A DNA stretch of 64,000 nt, from positions 409,206 to 473,205 of the forward strand of contig JADKJH010000003.1 of the NCBI GenBank assembly GCA_016722505.1, read 5' to 3'. Position 1 is the first letter of the stretch, and the number at the start of each line of letters is the position of its first letter. Shown piece by piece: positions 1 through 8,374 of the stretch. The position numbers and the translations under genes were made by a program. The notes below the pieces were generated by a model. That model was not told where the DNA came from. It worked only from the letters and a program-made list of their open reading frames with translations, and did not search any database. Source of the DNA: Holophagaceae bacterium. Its GTDB lineage: Bacteria; Acidobacteriota; Holophagae; Holophagales; Holophagaceae.

Positions 1-1
1 C

Positions 2-229
2 AAAGACGCTGGTATGGAAGCCCTCCGCCGCATCCAGGCCAATACGGTGAGGAAGTCGCTCCTGAATAGCCGTGGTCTTCCCAACTTCAACGTGAATTTC
101 TACATCTTGAACGCCCATGGCGATCACGCGGGCGTTTCCCTTTACACATCCTCTTTTGCGGTTTGTGATGCAAATGGCCCCCGCACCGAACCCACGGAGG
201 CGCTGTTCCCGGGCAAGCCCAGTGAGTGA
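2..229 (+). CDS. Glycosylasparaginase (N4-(beta-N-acetylglucosaminyl)-L-asparaginase), C-terminal fragment
   Basis: The reading frame is already open at the left edge, so this is the last 75 residues of a longer gene. The end of the protein (PNFNVNFYILNAHGDHAG, then FAVCDANGPRTEPTEALFPG) resembles the C-terminal strand region of glycosylasparaginases, the Ntn hydrolases that cut the GlcNAc-Asn bond of glycopeptides. The catalytic threonine lies upstream of the window, so activity cannot be judged. A sigma-factor gene follows on the same strand after about 50 bases. The family call rests on a short C-terminal match; a related isoaspartyl peptidase is the main alternative. Confidence 0.6.
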   Translation, partial: KDAGMEALRRIQANTVRKSLLNSRGLPNFNVNFYILNAHGDHAGVSLYTSSFAVCDANGPRTEPTEALFPGKPSE

Positions 230-278
230 ATTGGATCCGGGATCGGGAACAATTCCGCCGATTACACTGTCCAATGTG

Positions 279-899
279 ATGAGCGCGTTGCGATGGAACG
301 AGGAGTCGGAAGATGTGGAGCTGGTGTCGGCCTGCCAATCCGGAGATTCGGAATCGCGCGAACGCGCCTTCGAGTGCCTGGTGCGGCGCCACCAGAAGCC
401 CATGTTGAATCTGGCCTACCGCGTGGTTGGTGATTACGACGAGGCCTGCGAAGTGGTGCAGGATGCCTTTTTAGCCGCCTATAAAAACATGGGGACATTC
501 CGCGGAGAAGCCCGGTTTAGCACTTGGCTCACGACCATCACCCTGAATCACGCGCGCAATGGCCTGGTGCGGATCAAGGCCCGGCGCAGCCATGAAGCCT
601 ATTCGCTGGATGCAGCGTTGAAAACTGACGAGGGCGACCTGCGCCAGGACCCGCCTTCACAATCGCCTTCCGCATTGGATCAGATGGAAGAAGCCGGCGT
701 GCGCCAAAAGATTAAATCGTGCATTGACGCCCTTCCCCGGGATTTCCGGGAAGTGCTGGTGTTGAGGGATCTTCAGGAACATTCCTACCAAGAAATCGGC
801 GTGATGTTGCAGGTGCGGGAAGGCACTGTGAAATCAAGATTGTTTCGGGCGCGGGAGGGCATCAAAGACTGTCTGAAACGCGCGAGGGGGGCCTCATGA
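279..899 (+). CDS. ECF-type RNA polymerase sigma factor (sigma-70 family, RpoE-like)
   Basis: Region 2 is seen in FECLVRRHQKPMLNLAYRVV and the following DEACEVVQDAFLAAYKN, with FSTWLTTITLNHARN as the core/-10 recognition part. Region 4 is IDALPRDFREVLVLRDLQEH plus the helix-turn-helix SYQEIGVMLQVREGTVKSRL. Length from this start is 206 aa, normal for ECF factors. The frame stays open upstream to base 117, but that extension is low-complexity and unlike the family, so the ATG at 279 (or the GTG just before it) is preferred. The stop overlaps the start of the anti-sigma gene by 4 bases, so the two should be translated together and act as a signalling pair. Confidence 0.9.
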   Translation: MSALRWNEESEDVELVSACQSGDSESRERAFECLVRRHQKPMLNLAYRVVGDYDEACEVVQDAFLAAYKNMGTFRGEARFSTWLTTITLNHARNGLVRIKARRSHEAYSLDAALKTDEGDLRQDPPSQSPSALDQMEEAGVRQKIKSCIDALPRDFREVLVLRDLQEHSYQEIGVMLQVREGTVKSRLFRAREGIKDCLKRARGAS

Positions 900-2050
900 C
901 GGCCTGCCGCGAATTCCTTGAACTGATGTCAACCTCCCTGGACCAGGATCTTCCACCTGATGAACAAGGCCGGCTGGATACCCATCTCGATGCATGCCCG
1001 GAATGCCGGGCCGCTTGGAAGGATCTTCAGTGGACTCATTCCCAGCTCAAGGAGCTGGAAGCCGTGGAGCCTCCACCTTGGTTGGCTTCGAAAATCATGG
1101 CAAGGATCCGGGCTGAAGCTGTGCCTCGGGCCTCCTTCTGGCGACGCTTCGTCCGACCCATCGTGGTGATGCCGCAACTCCAGGTCGCCAGCATCCTGCT
1201 GCTCGCAGCCACCGGGTTCTACTTGCTGAGATCCCAGCGGTCCGAACACGATGTCCTCAACGAGATGAAGCAGTTTCAGGCTCCGGCCTCGGTGCAAAGT
1301 CAGCCACAGCAGCCTGGGGCAACCCTCGACAAACTCTCTCCCAAGCCGAGCAACCCGCCAGCAGAAAAAACGAAACCCGCGACCGAGAGGACAGATCAGC
1401 TATTGCTGGAAGATTCCAAGCCGTCGGAATCTGGCTTTGCCCCTCCGCCGAAACCCTCCGCTGTACCCCCGACACCGGCTTTGACCACGGCAGCTCCACG
1501 CGATTTGGAGAAGCAGGAAAAAGACAGGGCGCACGCAGAACCCGCACCCTCCATTGAGACATCGAAGCCTTCCCCCATGGCTGGAGCCGCAGTGGGAGGT
1601 ATAACCCCGGTGATGGCCGAGTCTGCGGTACCCCCCACGAGGCAGGCAAAGGCAAGTCCAAAGGGTGCAGGGAGCCGGGTTGGGGATGCTCGAGGCAATC
1701 AGGCTGGAGACGAGTCCAGGCAAAAAGTCGCCGAAGCCCCTAACCAACCCCAGGTTCACCTGGCGCGCAAAGAGAAGAAGGAGAAGTCGGATGCCGCGAC
1801 CTGGGTGATCCGGCTGGAAATGCCAGATCCCCGCTCGGCCAAAATACTGATTGAACGAGAACTCGCGGGGGCTGGGGCCACAGTGATGCCCCAGCGCGAA
1901 GCCGATGGTCCACGTCTACTCAAAGTACGCCTCAACTCAGATCGTTTGCCGGAGCTCCTTTCCCGGTTGACGAGGATCGGCAAGGTCCTTGAATATCCGG
2001 ACAATTCCAGTGAAAAGCCTGCTTTGATCACCATCAGCATCAGTTGGTGA
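896..2050 (+). CDS. Zinc-finger anti-sigma factor, membrane-anchored
   Basis: The N-terminus has the ZAS zinc-binding pattern: Cys near residue 4 and the HxxxCxxC signature HLDACPEC around residues 31-38. This is the domain that holds ECF sigma factors inactive. A single membrane segment follows (VASILLLAATGFYLL, near residues 100-115). Residues 125-290 are a low-complexity Pro/Lys/Ala/Ser stretch that probably spans the periplasm. The last 90 residues form a compact domain (TWVIRLEMPDPRSAKILIER onward) of unknown role, possibly the sensor. It overlaps the sigma gene by ATGA, so it is very likely its cognate regulator. At 384 aa it is longer than simple anti-sigma proteins. Confidence 0.85.
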   Translation: MTACREFLELMSTSLDQDLPPDEQGRLDTHLDACPECRAAWKDLQWTHSQLKELEAVEPPPWLASKIMARIRAEAVPRASFWRRFVRPIVVMPQLQVASILLLAATGFYLLRSQRSEHDVLNEMKQFQAPASVQSQPQQPGATLDKLSPKPSNPPAEKTKPATERTDQLLLEDSKPSESGFAPPPKPSAVPPTPALTTAAPRDLEKQEKDRAHAEPAPSIETSKPSPMAGAAVGGITPVMAESAVPPTRQAKASPKGAGSRVGDARGNQAGDESRQKVAEAPNQPQVHLARKEKKEKSDAATWVIRLEMPDPRSAKILIERELAGAGATVMPQREADGPRLLKVRLNSDRLPELLSRLTRIGKVLEYPDNSSEKPALITISISW

Positions 2051-2127
2051 TTCACTAAAGCGGCTTCGGGAACTTTCCAGTGCGGCCTCTTGTCTAACAG
2101 AGCAGGCCCATTCGATAGGAGGCTCCC

Positions 2128-2946
2128 ATGAAGAATCCCATGATGTTTTTGCTGGTGGCAGGACTGGTTAGTTGCGCTGGCCCAGTGGCCGCAGATAGTG
2201 TCGGCCACGCAGTCACGCTGGAAATCCGAACCGATTCCGGCCGCACGCTGTCGTTTTATCCGGCCGTGAATAGAGGTGGCAACTCTCGCGTCTACGCTGA
2301 AGCAGTGAAGGGCGAGAACTATCGCATCATGGTCCGGAATAATCTGGACCGGCGAGTGGGTGTGGTCATCGCGGTGGATGGCCGGAATATCCTTTCCGGC
2401 AGCAAATCCTGGCTGCGGAACAATGAGCAGATGTACATCCTGGAACCCTACGCCACTGCGGAATATGGCGGTTGGCGCACTGGGCGGGACAGGATCAACC
2501 GTTTCTACTTCACCGAAGCGCCGGATTCCTATGCGGCAGCTTTCAATGATGAATCGGCCATGGGCGTCATCGCCCTGGCTGCCTTCCCGGAAGTTCGGCA
2601 TCAGCCCGTACCCCGCTACCGGAAGCAATTCAGATACGACCAGCCCCGGAGCTCCATGTCTGGAGCTGGATCCATGGCGCCAAGCGCAGTCCCTGAAGCC
2701 TCCAAACCGTCCCCGCGGCTCGAGAAGCAAGATGAAGCGGGGACCGGGTACGGCAGTGAAGAGTACTCCCCTTCCATCGCCGTGGCCTTCGAACCTGAAG
2801 CTCTGGCTTATGAAAAGACCTTCATCAAGTACGAATGGCGCGAGACTCTTTGCCGCCTGGGCGTGATTAGGGTCCACCCGCCACAGCCCCCGCGGAACCG
2901 CATGTGGGACGGCGGTTTCGCGCCGCCACCGCCGCGCCGATACTGA
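2128..2946 (+). CDS. Exported conserved hypothetical protein
   Basis: A strong ribosome site (AGGAGG) lies 7 bases before the ATG. Residues 1-22 form a Sec signal peptide (MFLLVAGLVSCAGPVAADS); a Cys at the cleavage region could also make it a lipoprotein. The conserved-looking core covers residues 25-150 (NNLDRRVGVVIAVDGRNILS, NNEQMYILEPYATAEYGGWR, DRINRFYFTEAPDSYAAAF). It reads as a beta-rich periplasmic domain found in unrelated hypotheticals. The C-terminus is Pro/Arg-rich. It follows the anti-sigma gene by 77 bases on the same strand and may belong to the same envelope-stress response. No function is assigned. Confidence 0.7.
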   Translation: MKNPMMFLLVAGLVSCAGPVAADSVGHAVTLEIRTDSGRTLSFYPAVNRGGNSRVYAEAVKGENYRIMVRNNLDRRVGVVIAVDGRNILSGSKSWLRNNEQMYILEPYATAEYGGWRTGRDRINRFYFTEAPDSYAAAFNDESAMGVIALAAFPEVRHQPVPRYRKQFRYDQPRSSMSGAGSMAPSAVPEASKPSPRLEKQDEAGTGYGSEEYSPSIAVAFEPEALAYEKTFIKYEWRETLCRLGVIRVHPPQPPRNRMWDGGFAPPPPRRY

Positions 2947-2952
2947 AAATGC

Positions 2953-3318
2953 TCAGCTCGGTGAGCTCTTGGGCGTGAAACCGAATTCCTCGACACCGAG
3001 CAGGTCGGGACGGACGGGGCCCGGCTCACCCTGCTCAATGCGGGAAATAGCTTTGCGTCCCGTTGCTGCCTCGAAAGCCAGCAGGACTTTCTCTTGGATG
3101 AAGTCCTTAGTACCCGTGTTCAAGGGGTAGGCGATATCCTTGAAACTGCCGTCCCGCTTGCGTTTGCTGGGCATGACCACGTAGTAGCCATCCTCGTTTT
3201 CCAGCACCCGCAGGTCGCCAATCAGAAAGCATTCGTCTATGACAAGGCTCGCGAAGGCGCGCAGCTTTTCGTCCCCCTCGACCTTATTGATTCGCACTTC
3301 GGTGATGTTCAACATCAT
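2953..3318 (-). CDS. spoVG: SpoVG family protein
   Basis: The protein from MMLNITEVRINKVEGDEKL matches SpoVG: a short beta-sheet start, then ASLVIDECFLIGDLRVLEN and the hallmark YVVMPSKRKRDGSFKDIAYP, ending with an alpha helix. SpoVG proteins bind nucleic acid and modulate septation, sporulation or virulence genes in other phyla; the role here is unknown. The frame stays open 26 codons upstream, but that stretch is translation of period-7 repeat DNA, so the start is placed at the first of two adjacent ATGs. It is the last gene of a long minus-strand series, about 100 bases after pgeF. It converges with the exported hypothetical. Confidence 0.85.
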   Translation of the reverse strand: MMLNITEVRINKVEGDEKLRAFASLVIDECFLIGDLRVLENEDGYYVVMPSKRKRDGSFKDIAYPLNTGTKDFIQEKVLLAFEAATGRKAISRIEQGEPGPVRPDLLGVEEFGFTPKSSPS

Positions 3319-3417
3319 TCCATTGTCGATTGGCGCTTGAGGATTGTCGATTGATCCATGCGGAGCTGCGCCCCTGCTATCTTTTAAATCGCCCATCGAA
3401 AATCGGAAATCGAAAAA
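3316..3417. repeat. Period-7 spacer repeat between pgeF and spoVG
   Basis: Read on the minus strand, the spacer is built from imperfect heptamers. Directly after the pgeF stop comes a run based on ATTTTCG (about 3375-3417). Just before the spoVG start comes a run of five heptamers based on CAATCGA (about 3316-3352). The units drift but the 7-base register is kept. The block is transcribed if the operon is continuous. Confidence 0.6.
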
Positions 3418-4056
3418 TCAGCCAATTTCGATCCATCCCCACTGCCGCTTGCTATGGTCGCCGCGCCGGTAGGACCACAGGATGTCTTGCCTGCAAACAG
3501 TGCAAAGAGGCACGGAACCTTCATTGGCCGGGTTCAAGCCCAGGCCCAGGCCTTGAGATCGCAATAGTCCCTGGAGATCAAGATGGGGCTTACCCTGCGG
3601 GCCCACGGATACGAGGGCTTCGTGCCATGCCGAATCCAACCGGGCGGCCTCGATGACCTCTTCGCCCACTTCAAAATGACAGGGCTGGATGCAAGGACCA
3701 AAAGCCCAGACCAGGGACGAAAGATCACCACCCTGCGCGTGGAACACTTCGATGCCGTGCCGGAAGATCCCGGCCAAGGCCCCGCGCCAACCCGCGTGAA
3801 GGGCTGAGATCCAGGGTTTTCCAGCCACAATTCCCGCCAGCAGAATGGGCACACAGTCCGCTACGCGAACGCCAATCCGGAGGCCGGGCATCGCGGTCCA
3901 AATGCCGTCGGCCGTCTGGATGGCATCCGTGGCGCTCACGACAGCGCAGCCATGCACCTGGGAAAGCCGCACCGGCGGCAGATCCGCCGGATCGTCCAGC
4001 TTCGTGGAAAAACCCCACGTGAGTGGGAAGGGGGGGTGAATGTGGGGAATGATCAT
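3418..4056 (-). CDS. pgeF: Laccase-domain purine nucleoside phosphorylase (PgeF/YfiH family)
   Basis: This 212-aa protein has the full PgeF signature: SQVHG near residue 33, VADCVPIL, the zinc-binding LHAGWRG, FGPCIQPCHFEVG, and the C-terminal CTVC...SYRRGDHSKRQW. The family was first called polyphenol oxidase. It acts on purine nucleosides and edits muropeptide precursors carrying the wrong amino acid (E. coli YfiH), which would fit an organism with heavy peptidoglycan turnover. It is somewhat shorter than E. coli YfiH (243 aa). It lies 122 bases downstream of the UbiA-family gene. Confidence 0.88.
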   Translation of the reverse strand: MIIPHIHPPFPLTWGFSTKLDDPADLPPVRLSQVHGCAVVSATDAIQTADGIWTAMPGLRIGVRVADCVPILLAGIVAGKPWISALHAGWRGALAGIFRHGIEVFHAQGGDLSSLVWAFGPCIQPCHFEVGEEVIEAARLDSAWHEALVSVGPQGKPHLDLQGLLRSQGLGLGLNPANEGSVPLCTVCRQDILWSYRRGDHSKRQWGWIEIG

Positions 4057-4077
4057 AAATGCTGGAACTCATAATTT

Positions 4078-4178
4078 TCGATATTCGATTGAAGCTCGGA
4101 AGCAGCGTTGTTGGGACTCTGAACTCTCGACTATTAACTCTCGACTTTTGACTTCTCGACTTTTTGACTTCTCAACTT
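4078..4178. repeat. Period-7 spacer repeat between the UbiA-family gene and pgeF
   Basis: On the minus strand the spacer reads as alternating heptamers close to GTCGAGA and AGTCAAA, kept in register for roughly eight units before decaying. It begins right after the stop codon of the upstream gene, as in the pgeF-spoVG spacer. No promoter or terminator is obvious inside it. Confidence 0.6.
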
Positions 4179-5114
4179 CTATTTCGGCCACAGCAATGCC
4201 AGCACACTGATATCCGTGATGGCCCATGCAGCAAGCCCGCGATACATGCCAGCTTCTGCTTGCTGGGCATTTATCTTTTGCCAGCGGAAACGCCAAGGAA
4301 TCAACAGCCCCAGCCACGCTGCAAGGGATATCAATAAATAAAGGACGTTGGCGTGGGCCTGAAGGCAAGCCTGGGCGAACCAGAGATGGGCGCTGAGCGT
4401 GGCTAGGATCGCATAGGTAAGGCTTTGACCAATGCCGAAGCGGATCACCAGCGTTTTATCGCCACGGTTGGTGTCCTCTTCGACCTGGTAAATCTGGGTC
4501 AGGGGGTAAAGCGCAGCGAAAAGCAGGCCGAAGCCGATACAAAGGCTCATCAAGACTGGTTCCAACCCACGGCCGGTAAAGACCCAGCCCGCCATGGGCG
4601 TGAAGAACCCGAAACCCACACAGTTGATGAGCAGATCCCAGCCCGCTCTCGCCTTCAATCGGATGGGCGGCACGCTGTAGAGAACGCTCAGAAGCACGCA
4701 GGTCAGCACAATCTCGAAGAAGTAATGTCCGCCAGGCTTCACGCGCAAAAAAACCAGGCTCCACACCAGACTAGCGGCCAGGAGCGCGAACCCGAAGTGA
4801 GCCAAATATTTTGGCGGTTTCGGCGGCGCCTTCAGGTAGCCGATATCCCCTTCGTCTTGGTCGAAGGCTGAGTTCAACGCTAGGGTGCCGCCGTTCATGA
4901 GCACCACGAAAATGATCCATGCAGCCAGGCTGCCGGTAACTCCAACTGCCCCGGTGGTGAAGGCAGCCCAACCTTTTGCAAGCAAGGTGCCAAGCAGAAA
5001 ATGAGCGGTCATAATCGGCCATTCTGTCGGCCGGAGATGCAGCATATAGGCCAACAGCTCCTTGCCTAGGAGCTTTTCAAAAAGCCTGCGGATCGTGAAT
5101 TTCGGAGGATTCAT
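4179..5114 (-). CDS. UbiA family prenyltransferase, integral membrane
   Basis: About eight hydrophobic segments fill the 311 aa. The first Asp-rich prenyl-diphosphate/Mg site is seen in LNSAFDQDEGDIGYLKAPP and the second in YQVEEDTNRGDKTLVIRFG, as in UbiA-type enzymes that join a polyprenyl chain to an aromatic or other acceptor. The ATG at 5114 overlaps the stop of the quinone oxidoreductase by 4 bases; the frame is open further upstream but only as a shadow of that gene. The acceptor cannot be told from sequence: quinone biosynthesis, haem O or a chlorophyll-synthase-like activity are all possible. Confidence 0.82.
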   Translation of the reverse strand: MNPPKFTIRRLFEKLLGKELLAYMLHLRPTEWPIMTAHFLLGTLLAKGWAAFTTGAVGVTGSLAAWIIFVVLMNGGTLALNSAFDQDEGDIGYLKAPPKPPKYLAHFGFALLAASLVWSLVFLRVKPGGHYFFEIVLTCVLLSVLYSVPPIRLKARAGWDLLINCVGFGFFTPMAGWVFTGRGLEPVLMSLCIGFGLLFAALYPLTQIYQVEEDTNRGDKTLVIRFGIGQSLTYAILATLSAHLWFAQACLQAHANVLYLLISLAAWLGLLIPWRFRWQKINAQQAEAGMYRGLAAWAITDISVLALLWPK

Positions 5115-6082
5115 GGGATTAAGAGCACCTTGCCAATTGCGCTCCGGCTTTCGAGGAAGGCATGGGCTGCGGATCCTTCGGAAAGTGGAAAGGAGGCCGC
5201 AATGCGAAGCTTCAGGGCTCCGCTGCGAACCCATTCGAACAAGCCATTGGCACGGCGGGTGCGTTCTTCATGTGTCGTCAGCACGTTCCATAGGTCTCCC
5301 CCAGTAAGGGTTTTGGATGCGTCCATGAAGTATCGCGGATCCACAGGTTGAGGGTCCCCACCTGCCATGCCGAAAAAGACTGCGTGGCCACCTCTGCGAA
5401 GGGCGTCCAAACTCTGCCCCAGGGTGGAACCCACGGAATCGTAGACCACGTCCATACCTGTTCCGGAAACGGAAAAATGTTGAGCTGCCTGCACCCAAAC
5501 ATCCGAGTACAAAACCACCTCATCCGCACCCGCCTCGAGGGCAGCCTGACGCTTGGGTTCGCTGGAAACCAGGCCGAGGACCCGCGCTCCAGCCCGCTTC
5601 GCGATCTGTATGAGAAGGAGACCCACACCGCCTGCTGCCGCATGGATGAGCACGTCTTCCCCAGTTTCAATACGATGGCTGTCCCGTGCCAGATATTGTG
5701 CAGTCAAGCCTTGAAGCAGGAGGCCCGTCGCGGTCTCGAATGAAATGTCATCCGGCAGGGGGATGATTTTCTCAAAGGGCACGGCCACTAATTCCGAATT
5801 GGCGAAGGGGGCGTCTGCAAAGGCAACGCGGTTTCCGATTTTCGTTCCACTCGGGGCATCTCCGTTCATCGCCTCGATCACCCCGGCACCTTCATAGCCA
5901 GCGATCCAGGGAGGAGAGCCAGCCAAGTGATAGTTACCCTTGCGGCGGTAGATGTCGGCGAAGTTCAGGCCAATGGCTTTCATCCGCACCAGGGCGTGAC
6001 CGCGTTCAGGCACCGGGTCCGGTAGGTCTTCCATGTGGAGCACGCCGGGTCCGCCGAATTCCCTGAAGCAAAGGGCCTGCAT
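5111..6082 (-). CDS. Zinc-independent NADPH:quinone oxidoreductase (MDR superfamily)
   Basis: A 323-aa medium-chain reductase: GroES-like N-terminal domain (MQALCFREFGGPGVLHMEDL, IGLNFADIYRRKGNY) and a Rossmann domain with the nucleotide loop VLIHAAAGGVGLLLIQIAK near residues 140-160. The cysteine/histidine zinc ligands of alcohol dehydrogenases are absent, as expected for QOR-type enzymes. The start is set at 6082, where the ATG overlaps the stop of the DUF116 gene; extra upstream frame is a shadow. It is coupled to the UbiA-family gene downstream by ATGA, so both may act on quinone-like compounds. Confidence 0.85.
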   Translation of the reverse strand: MQALCFREFGGPGVLHMEDLPDPVPERGHALVRMKAIGLNFADIYRRKGNYHLAGSPPWIAGYEGAGVIEAMNGDAPSGTKIGNRVAFADAPFANSELVAVPFEKIIPLPDDISFETATGLLLQGLTAQYLARDSHRIETGEDVLIHAAAGGVGLLLIQIAKRAGARVLGLVSSEPKRQAALEAGADEVVLYSDVWVQAAQHFSVSGTGMDVVYDSVGSTLGQSLDALRRGGHAVFFGMAGGDPQPVDPRYFMDASKTLTGGDLWNVLTTHEERTRRANGLFEWVRSGALKLRIAASFPLSEGSAAHAFLESRSAIGKVLLIP

Positions 6083-6876
6083 CAGGCCGCGCTTTCCGCG
6101 CTCTGTCCGGTCTGCCCGGTCTGCCCCTCGATAGGACGGGGTCCCAGCTTGGGTTCTGCAAGGGTCTGCATGGCGGCCATCAGATGAGGAACATTGAATT
6201 GGGTGTCCACGCACATGCCGTGGGGCAGGGTCAGCGGAATCACGTAGGCCGGGACTTCTGACAGCTTGATAAGGCCCTTCAGCAACCGGTCCGTGCAGCT
6301 GATGGCAACGATCAGGTCAGGCCGGTATTCCCGAGCCTCGCGGTAGGCCTTATGGCTGCGGTTGGTAATGCGGCTCTCCCATCCATTTTCCAGAATGCCG
6401 TGCATATAGTCGCCGACGGGGCAAAGGCCGCAGTCGTAGCATTTTTCCAGGTCATCAAGAATCGGCGCCTTGCATTTGGCAAGTTGGATGCAATGGGGCA
6501 GAAGGATGAGGGAACGCTTCGCTTTTCTACCCTCAAAAGCTTCCCTCACACGCCGGTTGTTCCATCCACAGAAGGAGAGTATCCATGCATCTTCCTGGCC
6601 CATCATCCTAGCCAGGGGTCTGAAGAGCCAAACCCACATGCCATCCCATCGGATGATGGCGCGCCGGGCCTGCAAGTAAGCTTCTCCCTGCTTGAAGGTA
6701 GGCCAAGCCACGCCCCCCATCGCCATGGCCGCGAGAGCCCACCAGCCGAATCCATGGGGCATCAGAAGGCCCACTGAAAGGAATCCCAGCATCAAGGCCA
6801 GTGGCACACCCCGCCGCACCCATAGGAACATCCCATAGCGTTCAGCGGGCATTGCGTTGGGGACCATGGCTTCCAT
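6082..6876 (-). CDS. DUF116 family membrane protein
   Basis: Two or three hydrophobic segments occupy the first 60 residues. The cytoplasmic part carries the DUF116 cysteine pattern: LLPHCIQLAKCKAPIL followed by CYDCGLCPVGDYM, then VAISCTDRLLKGL and the end motif LPHGMCVDTQFN. The four-cysteine cluster suggests a metal or Fe-S site. The biochemical role of the family is not established. The preferred start is the ATG at 6876; a TTG twelve bases upstream is possible. It sits 31 bases after mlaD and overlaps the oxidoreductase start (TGATG). Confidence 0.78.
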   Translation of the reverse strand: MEAMVPNAMPAERYGMFLWVRRGVPLALMLGFLSVGLLMPHGFGWWALAAMAMGGVAWPTFKQGEAYLQARRAIIRWDGMWVWLFRPLARMMGQEDAWILSFCGWNNRRVREAFEGRKAKRSLILLPHCIQLAKCKAPILDDLEKCYDCGLCPVGDYMHGILENGWESRITNRSHKAYREAREYRPDLIVAISCTDRLLKGLIKLSEVPAYVIPLTLPHGMCVDTQFNVPHLMAAMQTLAEPKLGPRPIEGQTGQTGQSAESAA

Positions 6877-6907
6877 TTTCAACCACAAGGGGAGCGGAGG
6901 ACTATCG

Positions 6908-8374
6908 CTATTTAGCAGAGCTCGCCAGACCCACGAGTTTTTTTAGATCGTCATCCTTCCAGCGGATGCCGCCTCCGATAAAAAAGGTGCGCAATTCCTT
7001 GTTGCCCAAGTCCTGGCCGCCCACCTTCATGTAGACGTTTTTCCAGAATTGATAGCTTGCAGTGAACCGATAGCGGGGATTGGGTTTGTCGTCGCGTTTG
7101 GTGAAGTCATAGGCCAAAGCGCCTACGCGGAAACGGTCCTCAAAAGAACGCCACTCGATGCCGCCCCCGCCCTTGCCTTCTACGATCCCGGCAGTGAGCA
7201 CCCAGTTCTCCGCGAAACGCTTGGCGAACTGCGCGGATACAGTGACCGCCTGGTCGGAAGTCACGGTGCGGGTCTTCTCCAATGCATCCACCGGCAACCC
7301 CGTCACAGGGTCGATCTTGTGGACGGTGCGGGTCGAATCGGAAATCTTGCCATCAGGTGTGGCGCTCAGGTCCAGGGCATACCAATAGTCGTGGCGTGGC
7401 GCAAGCTCGATGCCTAGGCCCACCTGGCTATCCCCACGGGCGGTCCAACGCGCGCCGTTCATGTCGAGCCGCAGGTCCATTGACTTCACTCCACCGAGCA
7501 TGTCATTCAGGCTATCCACTGCTGTATTGATCTTCTTGATGGTGGAGTCGTCATTCAAAAGCTTGCCGATGGTGCCTTCACCATTGTTGAGTTTGGCTGT
7601 GATGTTTTTCAGATTGGCCGAGGTCTCCTGGAAACTGCCCGCCAGCTTGTGGACATCCTGCATGGTGCCCCGAAGTTCTGGCCGGGTCTCCTGGACCATG
7701 GCATCCAGGTGTTTGCCGAGATCCTCAAATTGTTGAGCTAGCCGCGGCATCCGTTCCCGCAAGTCTCCGGTCATCGCCTCCGCATTGGCCAAGGTGTGGT
7801 TGATGGCAGCATGGTTTTCCTGGGACAAGGTCCGGAATTCCGCAGTGAGCACCCGGATGTTGTCCACGATCTCGTCCAGCTTGGCTTGGCCTTCTTCGCC
7901 GCCGATGGAGTGGTTCAAGGCGCCTGTGACACCCTTGATGTCCCGGCTGATGGCAGCCAAAGTGACCATCAAATCATCCAGGCTGACGCCGCTCCTGCTG
8001 GAGATGGGAATCATAGGATCGAGCAGGCCCTTCTCAGAGTGCCCTTGAGTCATGTCTATGTATTTTTCGCCGAGGATGCCGATGGAACTCAAAGAGGCCT
8101 GGGAATCTGTATAGATTGGAAACCCCTTCTCCAACTTGAGGGCGACCTTGGCCCGGCCGTTGTCCAGGGTGATGGTCTTCACTTCGCCCACCTTCACTCC
8201 AGCGATGCGGACCGGAGCCTGCACGGCCAATCCGGCCACTTGATCAAAATAGACCAGGAAGTGTTCAGAATCCTTGTCGCGGCCGAAGGTGAATTTTCCA
8301 GTGTTGAAGATGAGTATCCCCAAAACCACCAGCGTGCCAACAAAGAATAGGCCGACCTTGGTTTCGATTTTCAT
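6908..8374 (-). CDS. mlaD: MlaD/MCE-domain substrate-binding protein of a phospholipid ABC transporter
   Basis: An N-terminal membrane anchor (KVGLFFVGTLVVLGILIFNT) precedes one MCE domain (residues ~38-118: YFDQVAGLAVQAPVRIAGV, VGEVKTITLD, ILGEKYIDMTQG). The rest, about 370 residues, is a long amphipathic helical region followed by a beta-rich C-terminal part (MNGARWTARGDSQVGLGIEL onward). That part resembles an outer-membrane-like strand repeat and is absent from the 183-aa E. coli MlaD. It overlaps mlaF by 4 bases. With MlaE and MlaF it should move phospholipid between the inner and outer membranes. Confidence 0.88.
   Translation of the reverse strand: MKIETKVGLFFVGTLVVLGILIFNTGKFTFGRDKDSEHFLVYFDQVAGLAVQAPVRIAGVKVGEVKTITLDNGRAKVALKLEKGFPIYTDSQASLSSIGILGEKYIDMTQGHSEKGLLDPMIPISSRSGVSLDDLMVTLAAISRDIKGVTGALNHSIGGEEGQAKLDEIVDNIRVLTAEFRTLSQENHAAINHTLANAEAMTGDLRERMPRLAQQFEDLGKHLDAMVQETRPELRGTMQDVHKLAGSFQETSANLKNITAKLNNGEGTIGKLLNDDSTIKKINTAVDSLNDMLGGVKSMDLRLDMNGARWTARGDSQVGLGIELAPRHDYWYALDLSATPDGKISDSTRTVHKIDPVTGLPVDALEKTRTVTSDQAVTVSAQFAKRFAENWVLTAGIVEGKGGGGIEWRSFEDRFRVGALAYDFTKRDDKPNPRYRFTASYQFWKNVYMKVGGQDLGNKELRTFFIGGGIRWKDDDLKKLVGLASSAK

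Noticed and set aside
117..278. 54-residue N-terminal extension of the ECF sigma factor
   Set aside because: Low complexity, overlaps the end of the preceding gene in another frame and lies outside the family length; start moved to 279.
1756..2877. 373-aa open frame on the minus strand
   Set aside because: Fully antisense to the anti-sigma end and the exported hypothetical, no recognisable domain, Arg/Gly/Pro-rich shadow composition typical of GC-rich genes.
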